A stretch of DNA of 64,000 nucleotides from Vespa crabro (GCF_910589235.1 NC_060966.1:3343320-3407319), one strand, 5' to 3'. Counted from the first letter of the stretch, positions 1 through 14,064 are shown. Notes: a model not told the origin generated them from the sequence alone. Numbers and translations: made by a program.

Positions 1-63
<63 letters not shown>

Positions 64-73
64 CATATATATT
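1..73. repeat. (AT)n array at window edge
   Basis: Dinucleotide run with small AAAT interruptions. It probably continues left of the window. Confidence 0.95.
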
Positions 74-376
74 TTGTTTCCTTTTTTATCACCATTGAAA
101 GTAACCAAGATATTAATGCTTCCAGTTTTAGGTGACTCACCTCGATATCCATCTTATCTTTCTTCGGAAGCGATCGAGGATCTGTGCCATTTTATACGCG
201 CGCGAGCTAACTTGTAACTGAATCCATGAGAGAGAGAGAGAGTGTATCCTTTGATGAACGAAAAATATGCTGGAGTTATGTATGATCTCGTTGCTTCGCA
301 GTATCCTTTTCAACGCTGGTTTCTCCTCTATCTACCTAACACCATGATTTACTGCGACTCGTGAGGACTCTCTCTT

Positions 377-414
<38 letters not shown>

Positions 415-944
415 CCTCCCTCTCTTTCTCTCTCGATTTCCGTTTCTTCAAGTAATCGGTTAAGTGATAGCAAAGTTTCGTGAGAAATTCAATCGTACTC
501 TATCGTTCTTGACACGAGATATACATCTGTACGTAGACACGTTATATTGATTTTAAATATCACATTATTATGCCGTTTGAATTATGATTGTAAAGAGCCA
601 AGTGATTATCATTTTCGTTATAAAAACTATAATAAAAATAACGTAAATATATTAAACGGATAGATAACATTTATGATTTTGTACGATTTGAATGACATTT
701 ATGAATTTAAATTGAATTAAAATTTTAATTCCGATAGTATTAATTATGATATTTATTATTAATACATTTACATGTACTGTTCGTTTTTTATATATAAAAA
801 AGAAAGAAAAAAAAAATACATTTTTATACCGTTCATTTATATTTAATTAATAATAAAATTGATCGGATAATATTATAAAATTTCTTCATCACTTTGTTAC
901 TTTTTAATATAATAATTATTAAATTAATAATTAATTATATATAT

Positions 945-990
<46 letters not shown>

Positions 991-1686
991 CAGTTATTTA
1001 ATGATTAAAATATGATTGAATATATGTAATAACAAAATTCTATATTTTTAATAACTATACTTTTCATTTTCTTTCCTTTTAACTTGAAATAATGATTAAT
1101 GATATAAACCGATCAAAGGAACAATAATGGTTATAATAAAACTAAATGTTCATATGTCATAAGGAAAATTTAAGATCGAGATCTGACGGCATATAGTCCG
1201 AACCAATTAATAGTTCTAGCTGTCCAAGTAGAGTGACATGAACGATCGATTTCAGCCATAATATATTACAAGCTCGTTTCACGTACTGCCGTACGCCGGT
1301 TAAAAGGAACTCTTCGAAATCCGTCGTGATCCGTCGTGGTATAGCTTTGTCGAAAGGAAAAGTGAGAGCAAGTTGAAAGGTATAAAAGAAAGAAAAAAGA
1401 AGGAAAAGGGAAAAAGGAAAAGAGAATAAAAATAAAAAGATATAATAAAGAGGGAGTGAGAGGGTAAAGGAAGACTCATTACCACGTGGGAACGATAGGG
1501 TAGAACGATGAGAGAACGAGCAATGATAATTTATGATCGTTCACGACCTCCATTGCTATCGATCACGTAATTCCACGCTTGCTTTTACCACAAGATCATG
1601 GTCAAGAAAGGGTTAGGCCCTTTGGGCGCTAACATTCGATTTAGAGTGAATGACATTTAACAATGGCATTAACGATAGATAAGTAA
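74..1686. other. Noncoding AT-rich stretch
   Basis: Contains a CT tract (about 368-434), (AT)n (about 936-984) and a slightly GC-richer part (about 1140-1680). No gene was recognised. Confidence 0.6.
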
Positions 1687-1762
<76 letters not shown>

Positions 1763-1972
1763 TAAAAAGAAGAGAAAGAAGATGAATAGATAAAAAAAAT
1801 AAGAGTAAAAGAAACAATAATGGGAATAAAAATAATAATCAGTATAATAGCAACAGTAAAAACAACAATTCCATCAACAATGATAAAATATGATAACGAA
1901 AACGATAATAATAATAACGAAAACAACAATAACAACAACAAAAACAACAACGGCTGCAACTATTACTACTAC

Positions 1973-2012
<40 letters not shown>
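1687..2012. repeat. Two (AAT)n arrays with an AAC-rich spacer
   Basis: Trinucleotide runs lie at about 1689-1761 and 1971-2011. Between them are irregular A-rich AAC/AAT triplets. Poly-Asn and poly-Ile frames here are artefacts. Confidence 0.9.
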
Positions 2013-2013
<1 letters not shown>

Positions 2014-2539
2014 TAATATGATGATGAATATTTTTATTATTGTACTATTATTATTGTAGTGTATTTATCCATGTATGTATGTGTGAGAATGGAATGTAAG
2101 AAATACCAAATATAGTATTCCCATTTCTTTCACCGTTCCGACTTGAAAGGATCGATCGGAGCAGGTATGTTGTAGGTATGTCGGAAGATCTGCATAAGAA
2201 GAAAAGTTAGTTAAAAGGAGACCGCGAAATAGTAGTTATATAGCCAAAATAGCAAATATAAATTCACAATGAGTTCTCCAATTTCTTTCTTTCTTTCTTC
2301 ATCTCTCTCTCTCTTTCTCTCTCTCTCTTTCTCTCATCATCTCTCTCTCTAATTCATTCAATCTTATTCTTTTTCTATCTCTCTCACTCTTTCTCTCTTT
2401 GATATTTTTTTTTTCTAATTTTCTTTTCATACAAAGATATCGATGGTAAGACAAAGATAGGAGAGGGAGAGGGAAGGAGTGGGTTTAAGGGGAAGAAAGA
2501 GTGAATTAAAGTAATAAGTAATAAATTAAGAAACGAGAG

Positions 2540-3080
2540 ATTACGATATCGAATATACTTACGAATGGCGTAAGGCGCACGTTGGCGTTGTAAATAACAT
2601 CAGGGGAGATCTGATTTTTCATTTCGAACCTTTTCGACCCCACTCGAACCCCGTTGCGTCGCCGTGTCCCGGCGTCCGCACGCAAGAGCTGCGAACGAAT
2701 TCGAGATTCGGCGGCACGCGAGGCCCTCGTAAATAAGAATGCTTCCCTCTCGGGCGGCGAAAAGAGAAACAGGTTTACGAGGCAAGAGGACGCACTACCG
2801 GAGTTCTCCGACTCCCTTACTCTTTCTCTATCTCTCTCCCTCCTTCTTTCTTTTCCTCCTTCTCTCCTACCGCCTCTCTCTCTCTCTCTCTCTCTTTCTT
2901 ACCTTATTTTTCTCTTTCTCACTCTCTCGCTCTTACATTCTCTCTCTTTCTGTCTTTTACTTTTGCTCTCTTTTACTCTTTACCTCTCTCGATCTTCTAT
3001 CGATTCGACCGACACGGTGGCAAAAACGCCGTCCGCGATACACGGAGACGCATTACGCTCGCCGTCGTTATAATTCGTCA
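2540..3080. other. GC-richer island, unassigned
   Basis: CpG-containing DNA (for example TTGCGTCGCCGTGTCCCGGC near 2653) interrupted by a CT tract. Open frames of 120-139 residues run through the CT tract and do not look like a protein. It could be a conserved regulatory element or an untranslated exon. Confidence 0.35.
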
Positions 3081-3117
3081 ATGTCGCGTAATGATCCGTG
3101 AACTTGTACAGGGGCCC

Positions 3118-3286
3118 TCTCCCTTTCCCTTTTTATCGCTCGTATCTTACTTTTTATATCTTCGTAAAGGCCATCTCATCTCTTCTCTCTATTTCTCTCT
3201 TTCTCTCTCTCTCTCTATCTCTCATTCTCGCTCATTCTCTCTTCTTCAATTTTTTCCCTAGTTTCTTTCTCTTTTTCTCTTAATAC

Positions 3287-3328
<42 letters not shown>

Positions 3329-3500
3329 CTCTGACTCTTTATCTCTTTGTATTTCTCTTACTTTTTTTCATTTACTATTTCTTACTTTAATGTTTCTCTC
3401 TTTCTCTTTCTTAATCATTCTCTCACTATATAGATATATCTCTTATCCTCTTTAGATATTTTTACTTTCTCTCTTTTTTATTCCTTCCTTGTTTTTTTAT

Positions 3501-3549
<49 letters not shown>

Positions 3550-3803
3550 ACACTCTCTCTATATTTCTGTATCTTTTTTTCTATCTCTTAATGTCTCTTA
3601 ATGTCTTTGTCTGTCCTTTCTCATTTCTTCTAGTCTCTATCTGTCTCTCTCTCTCTCTCCTCTCTCTTTCTTTCTTTTGCTCTCAATTACTAACGGATGA
3701 CTCGCAAATACATATATGAGGCCCATCTTACTCTCTTACTTAATAAGTCCCTTTATTACTTTTTCTATCTTTCTCTCTTATTCTCTCTTTCTCTCTTTTC
3801 TCT

Positions 3804-3847
<44 letters not shown>

Positions 3848-3902
3848 TCATTCATACTTCCTCTTTCCTCTCCTTTTTTCTCTCTGTCTTTCTCTCTGTC
3901 TC

Positions 3903-3941
<39 letters not shown>

Positions 3942-4095
3942 CTTTCTCACTCTTTTACATTTTCTTTTATTATTTTTCTCTCTCTCTCTCTCTTACTTTT
4001 TTCTATTTTATTCTTTCTAATTTCTTTTTCCCTCTCTCTCTTTCTCTCTCTCACTCTCTCTTTCCCTTTTCATTCTTTCTCTCTTTCTCTCTGAA
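3118..4095 (+). repeat. CT-rich polypyrimidine tract of about 1 kb
   Basis: Mostly (CT)n and TTTCTC variants, interrupted by (AT)n at about 3505-3546. Perfect CT runs occur near 3290-3323, 3809-3840 and 3907-3936. The overlapping Ser/Leu-rich open frames are artefacts. Confidence 0.9.
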
Positions 4096-4099
4096 GGAC

Positions 4100-4860
4100 G
4101 ATTCTTCTTAACTCGGCTTCAGAGTAAAGGAATATGAAAGGTTTGCCAGAGCTCGCGATCAATAGTTCATTATGAGAAACAAAAATGTAACCATCGACAA
4201 TGGTACGATTCGCGAGCGCGAACCGAACACAATCGACTTAACTATACATCCTTTTTCTCTCACCCGCGATATGGTAGAACGACGAAGTGGAAGATGAGGA
4301 AAAGAAGAAATAAGAATACGAAATAAAATGGAGAAGAAGAGAAGATACATACTTGCTTATATATATACATATATATATATATATATGTGTTGTGTGTGTG
4401 TGTGTGTATATGTATACATGGTGTATGGTAGAAGTAAGTAAGAAGTAAGTAGAAGTAAGAAGATCAGAACGTTCCCCGGAAGGAAAAGAGACAGGACGTG
4501 GCTCGTGTTAGAGACGAGAAGGGATAGAGAGGAGGAAAATAAAAATAAAAAAAAAAGAAAGAAAAAAAAGAGAAAAAGTAAAAGGATCAAAGAGAAAATG
4601 CCCGTAGCGATTACGCAAGCAATGAGCTCTATTCAAGTCTCGCATTAAGCCCATTATGGTGGGCCCCATGGCATTGAGCCACAACTGTGATTGGGTATTA
4701 TCTGCCTCCAACGTATTGTTGACCGGCCATCGCGACGGCTAGAGTCTCCTCCATAATCCGTTCGCAAGGACTTTTCACGTCTTGAGATCTAAACTCCTGT
4801 GTTTGATACGCCCTTGGTAAAGCATCCGACCGATAATCGAGTACTCCTACGTGGAAATGC
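4100..4860. other. GC-richer island, unassigned
   Basis: Mixed-composition DNA with short AT/GT repeats at about 4363-4412. The best non-repetitive part is about 4590-4860. No protein or RNA gene was recognised. Confidence 0.35.
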
Positions 4861-5735
4861 AAAATATTCTTTTTTTTCTCTTTTCTTTCTCCTTCTTTTT
4901 TTTTATAAATTTTTTTATTATATGATATGATATCATATCAAATTTGAAATTATTATATACTACGTAATTATCGTACGATTTCATTCATATAATTGTTATT
5001 TTAAACAATAATAAATAATTACTATATATATATATATATAATATAGTATTTATAGTTTACTAAAGAGTTCTTTTTGTTTTCTATTTTTATGGATACTTTT
5101 CTTTTCTTGGAATTGTTTCCAATTTTTTTTTTTTATTTTTTTATTTTTTTTCTTTAATCATACGAATACTTTCGGAATCTAACAGTACTATATACGATGT
5201 AATCGATATCTAACTGGAAACTAAATTGATTAGAACACAGATAAGTATTTAAAGAATGATCATTACAAGAGGTAATATTTTAATCTTATCTTTCGGTGAA
5301 CTAAATCTTCTACGTCAACCATACACGATTTTCCATAGGTAAAACGAAACGGGCCAAACGTGTGTGTGTGTGTATGTGTGTGTGTGTTTGTTGCGTTTTG
5401 TACTTGGTGGTCGGACCTTCCAAAAGGGACACCCGATCACCCGTGTTAAATGGAGGTCGTGCCAGCACCATTTATCTAGCCCCCAGGCTTGTCGGGAATC
5501 GGTATGCTTGTGGAAAAATAAACGAGATACGAAACGAGGGAGAAAGAGCGAGAGAGACAGACAGACAGATAGACAGACAGAAAGAATAAATGTACACACA
5601 CATACACAGACACACATATATATATGCATGCATGTATGTATATTCATAAGCGGGTTCAGAAAGACGATCGATTTCTTCTTAAAGTGTCAGCCATGCATGG
5701 GGACCATACTTCTTCGATTTTTTTAGTATTAATCT

Positions 5736-6340
5736 TCATTAACGAAGCGTGAAAAAAAGATTTAGTTCATTTCTTCTCTCACTCTATTTCAACTCTCCTC
5801 ACAATACTTCATCTTTGTCTAATCACGAGAATCTTTGTTTGGTATCATTGTTTCATTGGTATTGTATCATTTTTAATTTATTCAGAAATGCAAAAAAATA
5901 TTTCTTACATCCTGAGATATTTGATATTATTATTCATTGATTATTTTTGTTCATTAACATAGCGTAATCACAAAATTTTGTTCATTTCTTTTCACATTAC
6001 TTTATATTTATCTAATCATGATGATCGTCGTTTGATATCTTTGTTTCGTATATATTATATATATATATGTTATTTAAAAATGAAATCAATATTTTTTATA
6101 TAAGATACTTGATATTAATAGTCATTGATTATTTTTGTTCATTAACAATAGGTGGAAAAAAAATTTAGTTTATTTCTTCTCAAAAACACCTTATCTTCGT
6201 ATAATCACGATAATCTTATCACGATTTCGTACATAGTATATATAATTTATTTAAATCCACCAAAAAAAGAACACTTGTTACATCCGAGATATTTAATATC
6301 ATCGTATTATTCATTGATTATTTTGTTTTTTCATATTATC
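5736..6340. repeat. Diverged three-copy tandem repeat, about 190-210-bp unit
   Basis: Each unit starts with a TTCATTAAC block (about 5736, 5951 and 6139). It then has TTTAGTTCATTTCTTCT or a variant, TAATCACGA, TTTGATAT and ATTCATTGATTATTTTTGTT. The two short open frames here resemble each other only because of the repeat. Confidence 0.75.
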
Positions 6341-8020
6341 AATTATAATTATATCTTCTAATTTATTCTTGGCTGATTTTGATTTGACTCTATTCGATTT
6401 TGATATCTTATTTACACGTATTCTCATAAAAATTTGCAAATGAAATTGTTTTGTTATCGATTTGTTTTACAAATCAAATTGTGTTACGTCACTGATGACG
6501 TCATAGGAAAACATTTGTTTTTCAATTTATACAGGATAGGACATTAATTTATCACAATTGAATTGTTTCTGTTATTTTCGATATAATACAGAAAATCTCG
6601 TGTATATAAATTTTACGACAATTCAATTGAAACACAACACGTTTTATGTCTCATGATTGCCATTAAATCTTACATAAATCACAGTAAATTAGATTATAGA
6701 TAAGGAATTAAAAAAAAAAAAAAAGAGAAAGAAAGGAAAAGAGATAAAAAGTCATGATCGACGTTAAGTATTTTATAAATTATAGCGAATTGAATAACGG
6801 ATAAAAAATTAATGAGCAATTATTATAAATAAAAGCAATATCTTTCCGATCTTTATAATTGATTTTTTTTTGTTTGTTTGTTTTTTTTTATGTAAAATAA
6901 GAAACGATGATAATCTTGAATAATTCATTATCATGTAGCAATTTAATGGAAGACATAAAAGAACGTGTTATCAGTGCACGTCATGCTGTCATTACGGCTA
7001 TTACTGAACGAGTATTTACACAATTAATAACAAGATTGTATGTGTTAGAAAACGTGTTGATACGAAAAGACATCATTTTGAACACTTACTATGATTTATG
7101 AAACAACATCAGTCGTTAATATCTCGTTCCGTATAATACATCATTTGAACTTGTAAACTAAGACATGTAAATTTATGATTTACGACTATGATATAAAATT
7201 ATAACTTCTACATTCTTTCTTTTTTAACAATTTAAATGTAATTTCTTTCATTCGAGCTCAATATAAGGTAAAAGAAAAATGAGAATTTGAAAATTCGAAT
7301 TATTATATTGAAGAAACGAAAACGAATGATTTAATTTAAAAAAAAAAAAAATAAAAGAAAAGAAAGTTAAATGACTTTATAATCGTATTTCTAAGCTTGC
7401 AATACAAAAAAAAAATAATAATAATACAATTTACATCAAATTATGATCCTTTTTCATATGATACATCTTTTGTATACAACATCGTATGATGTTATTAATT
7501 AAATCATTGTATGTAAATTATTAAATCATTGTTGATTCTTTATTATATTTATTTGATTTTTTATTTACTTTTTTAGACATTCTTTTCACAAATTTATCAT
7601 TGCATTTCATCTAATTTATTTTTTCTAAATTATATAAATCATACTCTGTTTTTCTATCTCTTATTATTTAGGAAATTATCATTAAATTTAAAACAATAAT
7701 CAGTCAGTTCATTATTCTTGTATCGTTCATAAGTTTATATATATTATTTATTATCTTTTATTTATTATATATATATATTGATATACATACATATATATAC
7801 ATATATATTTAAATATGTATTTATATATATATATATAAATTTATAATTGATTTATAGACAGATTATTAGATCTTTATACATGATAAATATCTATAGGTAT
7901 ATGAATTTATATTAAATTGATATTAAATTAATATATTAAATTTTATTATCATATATATTATTTATATCAAATTTATATAAAAATATATATATATATATAA
8001 ATTTTATTTTAATATTGTAT
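6341..8020. other. AT-rich noncoding stretch
   Basis: No gene was recognised. A 64-codon frame at 6907-7101 has somewhat protein-like composition but no recognisable motif or splice context. Confidence 0.5.
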
Positions 8021-8225
8021 AGAGTGAGCCAGAAGTTCACAAATAATTTTAAAAATCAATTACTCTTTTTCAAGATTTTTTTTAAATTACTTTTTACAAA
8101 TTGTAACACTGTACATATTAACACACAAGCTTAATTTATAAAATTACAAGCCTAATTACATCAAGTCTGAAAAAATCTCCGAAGAAGAGTAATCGATTTT
8201 TAAAATTAATTTCTTTGCCCACTCT
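8021..8225. mobile_element. MITE with about 70-bp terminal inverted repeats
   Basis: The left arm starts AGAGTGAGCCAGAAGTTCAC and contains TTTTAAAAATCAATTACTCT. The right arm, reverse-complemented, starts AGAGTGGGCAAAGAAATTAA and contains TTTTAAAAATCGATTACTCT. The match runs to the AAGATTTTTT / GAGATTTTTT block, leaving a short loop. It has no coding capacity. No clear target duplication was found. Confidence 0.75.
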
Positions 8226-9892
8226 GTTTAATTAAAATTAAAGATGCATTACTTTTCACATCGTTTCAATATTCAATTCTCAAAAAAACATTACTTTAAA
8301 AAAAATAAGCAACGATCATCTTTCGAAACGAATTAGTATCAATCGTATTGCATGTTCGATTTTCAAGGACGACTGTCACGCATAATAAACTCATTTCATT
8401 TTTGGAAAATAATACAAAATATTGAGATAATATATTTTTTAATTACCATTAGAAATAGGATACCTTTAAGGAAGTAGATGCGTTAGGTCGCTTGACGTAT
8501 ATAGATAACGAGTTTTTTTTTTTCGATCGAACGATTCATCGTCTTTACTATCTCCTGTCACCGTTTTAACAGAGAGAAATTCCATAGATTCCTATGGTGG
8601 CTTGCAGGTGCATGACTATTCCTTAACCATGCGTATAATGCATTCTAACGGTCGAACATTATACGTCGTTATTCTCATTAAAATTTCGATTATGTTTAAC
8701 AGGTAAATAGATTCGAATTAATTTTATATAATTTTTATTAATTAATTATCTATTTCATATGTGAAATAATTTCGACTGAGATTATCATAAGAATGAAAGA
8801 TATAGAATGATCGGTGATTATTCGATATTTATTTTTCGTTTAATAACGAATATTAATTGGTGTTGCATTAAATAATAATTATGTTGCATAAACATTGCAT
8901 AAACATTGCATTTGTGAATACAATATTTGTATACATTGATATATCGTCGAAAAATATTCAGTAATAATACTAATATTATTTATTTGTATAAAATATATTA
9001 TACTGGGTGCATCTTTTAAATTTGAACACCTAAATTTCTCGAAAGTAATCTACTTTAAAAAAAAAAAAAAGAAATTTGAAAGAAAAATAATTCGATTTTC
9101 ATCAGAGCAAATATAACGACATTATTTCTTTTTTAATTCCATTGACACTTTTGCGATCATTTCAATTTTATTTTTTTAATGTCTTACAGATCTATAATTT
9201 TTATACCAGACGTTAGAACAGTAAATATAATCATAATTTTAATTACCAATTGTCTTCTTTTTACTTTTTACATATATTTAAATTTGAAATAATAAAAATT
9301 CTCAATGATATTACAAATCGCTTATGATCCAATAAATAACTTTGTTTTTCTAATATTCGAGAAATCTATAATTTTTAATTAACATAATAATTAATTATAA
9401 ATCAATTCAATATAACAATATAGTACATTAGAATAGTAAACAATTTTATTATAATCATGAAAGAAAACTGTCTGGACATTTTATTAATAAATACAACATT
9501 AATTATAATTATCAATTTTTCTTCTTTCTTTTTTTTTCTTCTTTCTTTTTTTTTCTTCTTATATTTAAATGTAAAATAATAAAAATTTCAATGATCTTAT
9601 CAATCAATCGCGATCGAATAAATGTAATTGAACGAATCTATCGAATAAGTTAAGTAATGCTGATATTCCATGATCGCGTCATAGAAACTTTGAAAAAAAA
9701 AGAAAAAAAAAAAAAAAAAGAAAAAAATTAAAAAGAACAAAGGAAAAGAAACATTTCCCTTTCGCTTTGCATACGTCTAGGTTGGCTTTGCCATTCGTAC
9801 TCGAATAGGAATTCGAGAGATCTCCTTGTTAGGTCTTGCATTGCATCGGGAGGACTTTCGGTCTCCATAAGTACACTCGCGACATAAGTACA
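8226..9892. other. AT-rich noncoding stretch
   Basis: A GC-richer patch lies at about 8460-8700. An ACTGGGTGCATCTTTTAAAT start near 9003 resembles a transposon terminus without a partner. Nothing else was recognised. Confidence 0.45.
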
Positions 9893-9936
9893 TACATGCA
9901 TACACACATGCATACATACATACATATATACATATA

Positions 9937-9972
<36 letters not shown>

Positions 9973-9978
9973 CATGTG

Positions 9979-10016
<38 letters not shown>

Positions 10017-10166
10017 TACATACATAGGTATAAATAAACATGCATACATATATATATAAATATACATATATATATATATATATATGCATACATACATACG
10101 TATAAATAAACATGCATACATACATATACATATGTATATATGTACACAATAGATAGATAGATACAT
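9893..10166. repeat. Compound AT / ACAT / GATA repeat
   Basis: Alternating (AT)n and (CATA)n blocks. A GCATACATACATA..AAATAAACATGCATACATA block occurs twice (about 10013 and 10085). Confidence 0.9.
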
Positions 10167-10637
10167 GGAGGGTTTATAAAGATACGTAGGGTTTTGAATA
10201 CTTGCGTACGTATGTGTAAAATATAATTGCATTTGAATCATTTCATTCCACAAAGATCGCACGAGAAATTCGCATGAAACGTTTCTTCGGGTACTCTCGA
10301 ATCTCGAGCTTATATTCTCTCTTTCTCGTCCTAAAAAACAAAAAAGTAAAATAAACGAGGAGTAAGAAAAAGAGGAAGACGTGCACAACTACAAAGAGGA
10401 CGATGAGGACGACGTAACGATATTTCGAAAATGTCGTTACTCACTGGAAGCAAACGGGCTTAGGGACAAGCTGAGTGAACCAACCACAAGAAGGCGGCTC
10501 GGCAAAAGGCCCTCAATAAAATAAACAAGCTTGCTTTATGAGTTATCCATGGGGGCGAGGTCTATATGCCGCGAGAAACGCCGACGCACATGACAAGGAA
10601 AGAAACTATGGGAAACAAGAACGAAAGAGAGATAAAG

Positions 10638-10762
10638 GAAGAGAGAGAGAGAGAGAGAGAGAGAAAGTGAAAAAGAGAGGGAAAGAGAGAAAGTGAAAGA
10701 GAGAGAGAGAGAGAGAGAGAGAGAAAGTGAAAGAGAGAGAAAGAGAAAGAGAGAGAGAGAGG
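10638..10762. repeat. (GA)n-rich tract
   Basis: Purine-only run of GAGA with GAAAGTGAAA interruptions. A CT tract faces it 55 bases downstream (10817-10930), so the two could pair as an imperfect hairpin. Confidence 0.9.
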
Positions 10763-10816
10763 AAGACTCAAGCGATTTAAAGAATTCATTTTGCTCGTCT
10801 ACGTAACTTTTAAAGT

Positions 10817-10881
10817 TTCTCTCTCTCCCTGTCTCTATCTCACTCTATCTATCTGTCTATCTATTTCTATCTCATTGTCTT

Positions 10882-10928
<47 letters not shown>

Positions 10929-10930
10929 TT
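10817..10930. repeat. (CT)n-rich tract
   Basis: CT and TCTA/TCTG repeats, with a perfect (CT)n core at about 10887-10921. Confidence 0.9.
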
Positions 10931-11199
10931 CTGTCGCACTTTATCTTTGTATTTCTTCACGAGCTATGATTCAACGAGTAGCAGGATGAAATTGCCTTTG
11001 CTTCTTATAGGCCATTCTTGGAACAGCTTTACATTTATTAAATTTATGCTTGTCGTCCGTTTGTCACCTGCGAATGAACTCTTACACCGAATGGAGACCG
11101 ATCAAACGTGCCGCCATATCGTATTACACGATCTCATATAAAGAACGATGGTTATATCATCGTATCATGAAATACGAATGTAAGAATTATTTACATTAA

Positions 11200-12440
11200 T
11201 ACGTATATATATATATCAAAAAATTGTTTATGTTTATTGAGAATATAAAAAGTATTTGGTGATCAATAATGTTGTAATGTTTAAATGTTTACGCTTTAAT
11301 CGTTTAAGATATTTTCAATCCGTATAAATTTTCTGTTTTTTTTTCTCTTTCTTTTTCCTTTATTTTTTTTTTTGTTTCGATGACATAACTACGAGATAAT
11401 AGTTTTATATTTCTTCGAGAAAAAGTATTTAGTAATTAACAGCGTCATGGTATTTTTACGTGTTAACAGATTTTCGAATATGTCTATATAAATTTTTCTT
11501 TTTCTTATTTCTCCTAAGAAAAAAATTGTTTATGTTTATTGAGCATATAAAAGTAATTATTAATTAGGAACATCTAATGTCAACGTTTACAAAATTTTTC
11601 TGTCTCTACGTATAAATTTTCTCTTTATCAATTTTTTTTTTCTTCGATAATATAATTAAAACATAATTGTTAATTTTTATTGGAATTATAAAAAAGTATT
11701 TAGTGATTAGCAATATTCCAATGTTTTTGCAATGTTTAATCGATTAACACATTTGACAATATGTATATACAAATTTTCCTTTTTTTCGTTTTTCGATGAT
11801 ATAACCAGGAGAAAATTATTTATATTTATTAGAAATAAAGAAAGAATTTAGTGATGAAAAAGTTTCTAATGTTTACGTTTTTAATGGTTTACAAATTTTT
11901 CTATCTCTACGTATAAATTTTCTATCTATCTACTTTTTTTTTTTTTTCATCGATAATATAAATAAAAAAATAATCGTTAATTTTTATTTCGTGGTAATAA
12001 AAAGTATTTAATAATTAACAATATTCTAATGTTTTAGGAATGTTTAGTAATCGATTAATACATTTTGCAATCTGTACGCATAAATTTTCTTTTTTATTCA
12101 TTACTTTTCTCCTTCGATGATAAAACATGGAAATAATTGCTCACGTTTATTAGAAGTAATTTAATAATTATCAATATTCTAACAATATACGTTTTTAAAC
12201 GATTCATATATTTTCCAATCAATACGTATAAATTTTCTTTCTCTTTTTTTCCTTTTTTTTCCTCGATGATATAACTATGAGAGAATTGTTAATGTTTCTT
12301 AAGAATATAAAAAGTATTTAGCGATTAGAAATATTCTAATGTTTATGTTTTATCCGGTTAATACATTTTGCAATCTATAAAATTTTATTTACTTTTTTTT
12401 CCTTTTTTCTTCAATGATATAACTACGAGATTATGGTTTC
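11200..12440. repeat. Degenerate tandem repeat, about 148-bp unit, eight copies
   Basis: The block CGTATAAATTTTCT and its variants recur near 11321, 11484, 11609, 11763, 11910, 12078, 12225 and 12373. Between them, in the same order, come a T-rich run, a GATGATATAACTA-like block, GTTTATGTTTATT, AAAAAGTATTTAGTGATTA and TCTAATGTTTA. The average spacing is about 150 bp, with insertions and deletions. The array is old and noncoding. Confidence 0.8.
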
Positions 12441-14033
12441 TCAACGTTCTCTTAGGAAAGGTATTCTCACGATAGATATTATACGAGAAAGTAGGGCGAT
12501 CTATCACAATATGAAAACGCCTCTGGCATGTTAATAATAATATCACTATTATGCAAATATCAAAACATTATCTATCTATGTATATATAAATATATTCATA
12601 TACTAAGAATATATATATATATATATATGAAAGCTATTTATACGACTTGAAATTGCCAAGTTAGAAATTATCTTCTCTCTGTAATACAGTATCGATATAA
12701 TAGGTATGATCATAAATGTCAAATAACTTAAAAGTCGATAGTATTGGTATATCTAAGGAAAATCAATTTTTTTCTTTTTTTCTTTTTTTTTTATTCCTTT
12801 TTTTTATTGTTTTATTTATTTTTTTTTCCTTTACTCTTTTCATGCCATCAGTAGAAAAACATAGATATCTATATTATCGAAGAAAGCAAAAAGAAGATGC
12901 AAAAATAATTCGTATATCGTTGATTATAAATTCTAAAAAACTTATGAATACAAAAGCACATTTTTATCAAATCTAATAAGTTTTCAATCGACTATTTTAT
13001 TGCGTGCATAGTCGCAAAAAAAAAAAAAAGAAAAGTTCGAAGATTCACGACGACACGACGTTTAATTTATGTGATATCGTAAAACCGTCCTATGTCTCTC
13101 GTACCCTTTTCTTCTATGTCGGGCTGAAACGAAAAAATGAAAGAAAAAAAAATAAATAAATAAAAAAAGAAAAATAAATAATTGAAAAAGATAAAAAGAG
13201 AAGAAAAAAGAATTGAATATTATAAAAGAAGAAAATAAAAGAAAAAAAACAAACAAATAAAAAAGTAATGGAAGATTTCTCTCGACACCGTAAAAAAAAA
13301 AAAAAAAGGAAAAAATTGAAACAACAGCATACGTCATTTTAGCGAACCTAAAAATGTCTGTAAAGAACGGTGCACACGTTTGACCTCGTGTATCGAATTT
13401 AACCCTTTGAAAAGTTTGACAAGTTTATCGAAGAAGGTCGCACGCATATACCCCGTGTTCGGATAATAATTATATAAATAATTTTCAATTGTTTTTAATA
13501 AACATTCAACGTAGGAAACAACGTTCTTACGAGTCAAGGACATATAACGAAGAAGAGAGAAAGGATATGAATAAAAAAAAAAAAAGAGAAAAAGAGAAAA
13601 GAGAAAAGAGAAAAGAGAAAAGAAATGACGAAAAAGAAAAAAGAAGAAGAAAAAAAAATAGATAGAAAAATACATCAGGTGCAATAATATTGCGCCCTTG
13701 TAGTATTATAGCACTATAGTTAGCTTATACTATTCGATATCTATGACACTTATATTATCTCACCGGGACATAAAATCTGAGCGAAACAGTTGCATGGTTT
13801 CTCATGGTCAATATTATACTATAGTCTTCGTGGTTTCTCTCCCTTCTGTCGTAGATATTTTTACGTTTTTGTTGGTCGGTTAAGTTCATCGATGGTAACT
13901 TCGTTCCATCGTTGCTATAAATGTCCTTAGTTTAGAGCCGCGATATTTCATTCCTTAGTAGAAATATCTAGAAAAATGACTCTATTCGAAATTATTTATT
14001 GTTTTTATTTCATATTTTTTTATTCTTATTTTT

Positions 14034-14064
<31 letters not shown>

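Noticed and set aside
2654..3101. Frames of 139 and 120 codons
   Set aside because: Both overlap in different frames and depend on a CT tract. No recognisable protein.
6907..7101. 64-codon frame with protein-like composition
   Set aside because: No motif, no promoter or splice context, in AT-rich DNA; could be chance.
9728..10388. 203- and 139-codon minus-strand frames rich in Tyr, Ile, Cys and Met
   Set aside because: Products of ATAC/AT repeats. The short non-repeat parts match no known domain.
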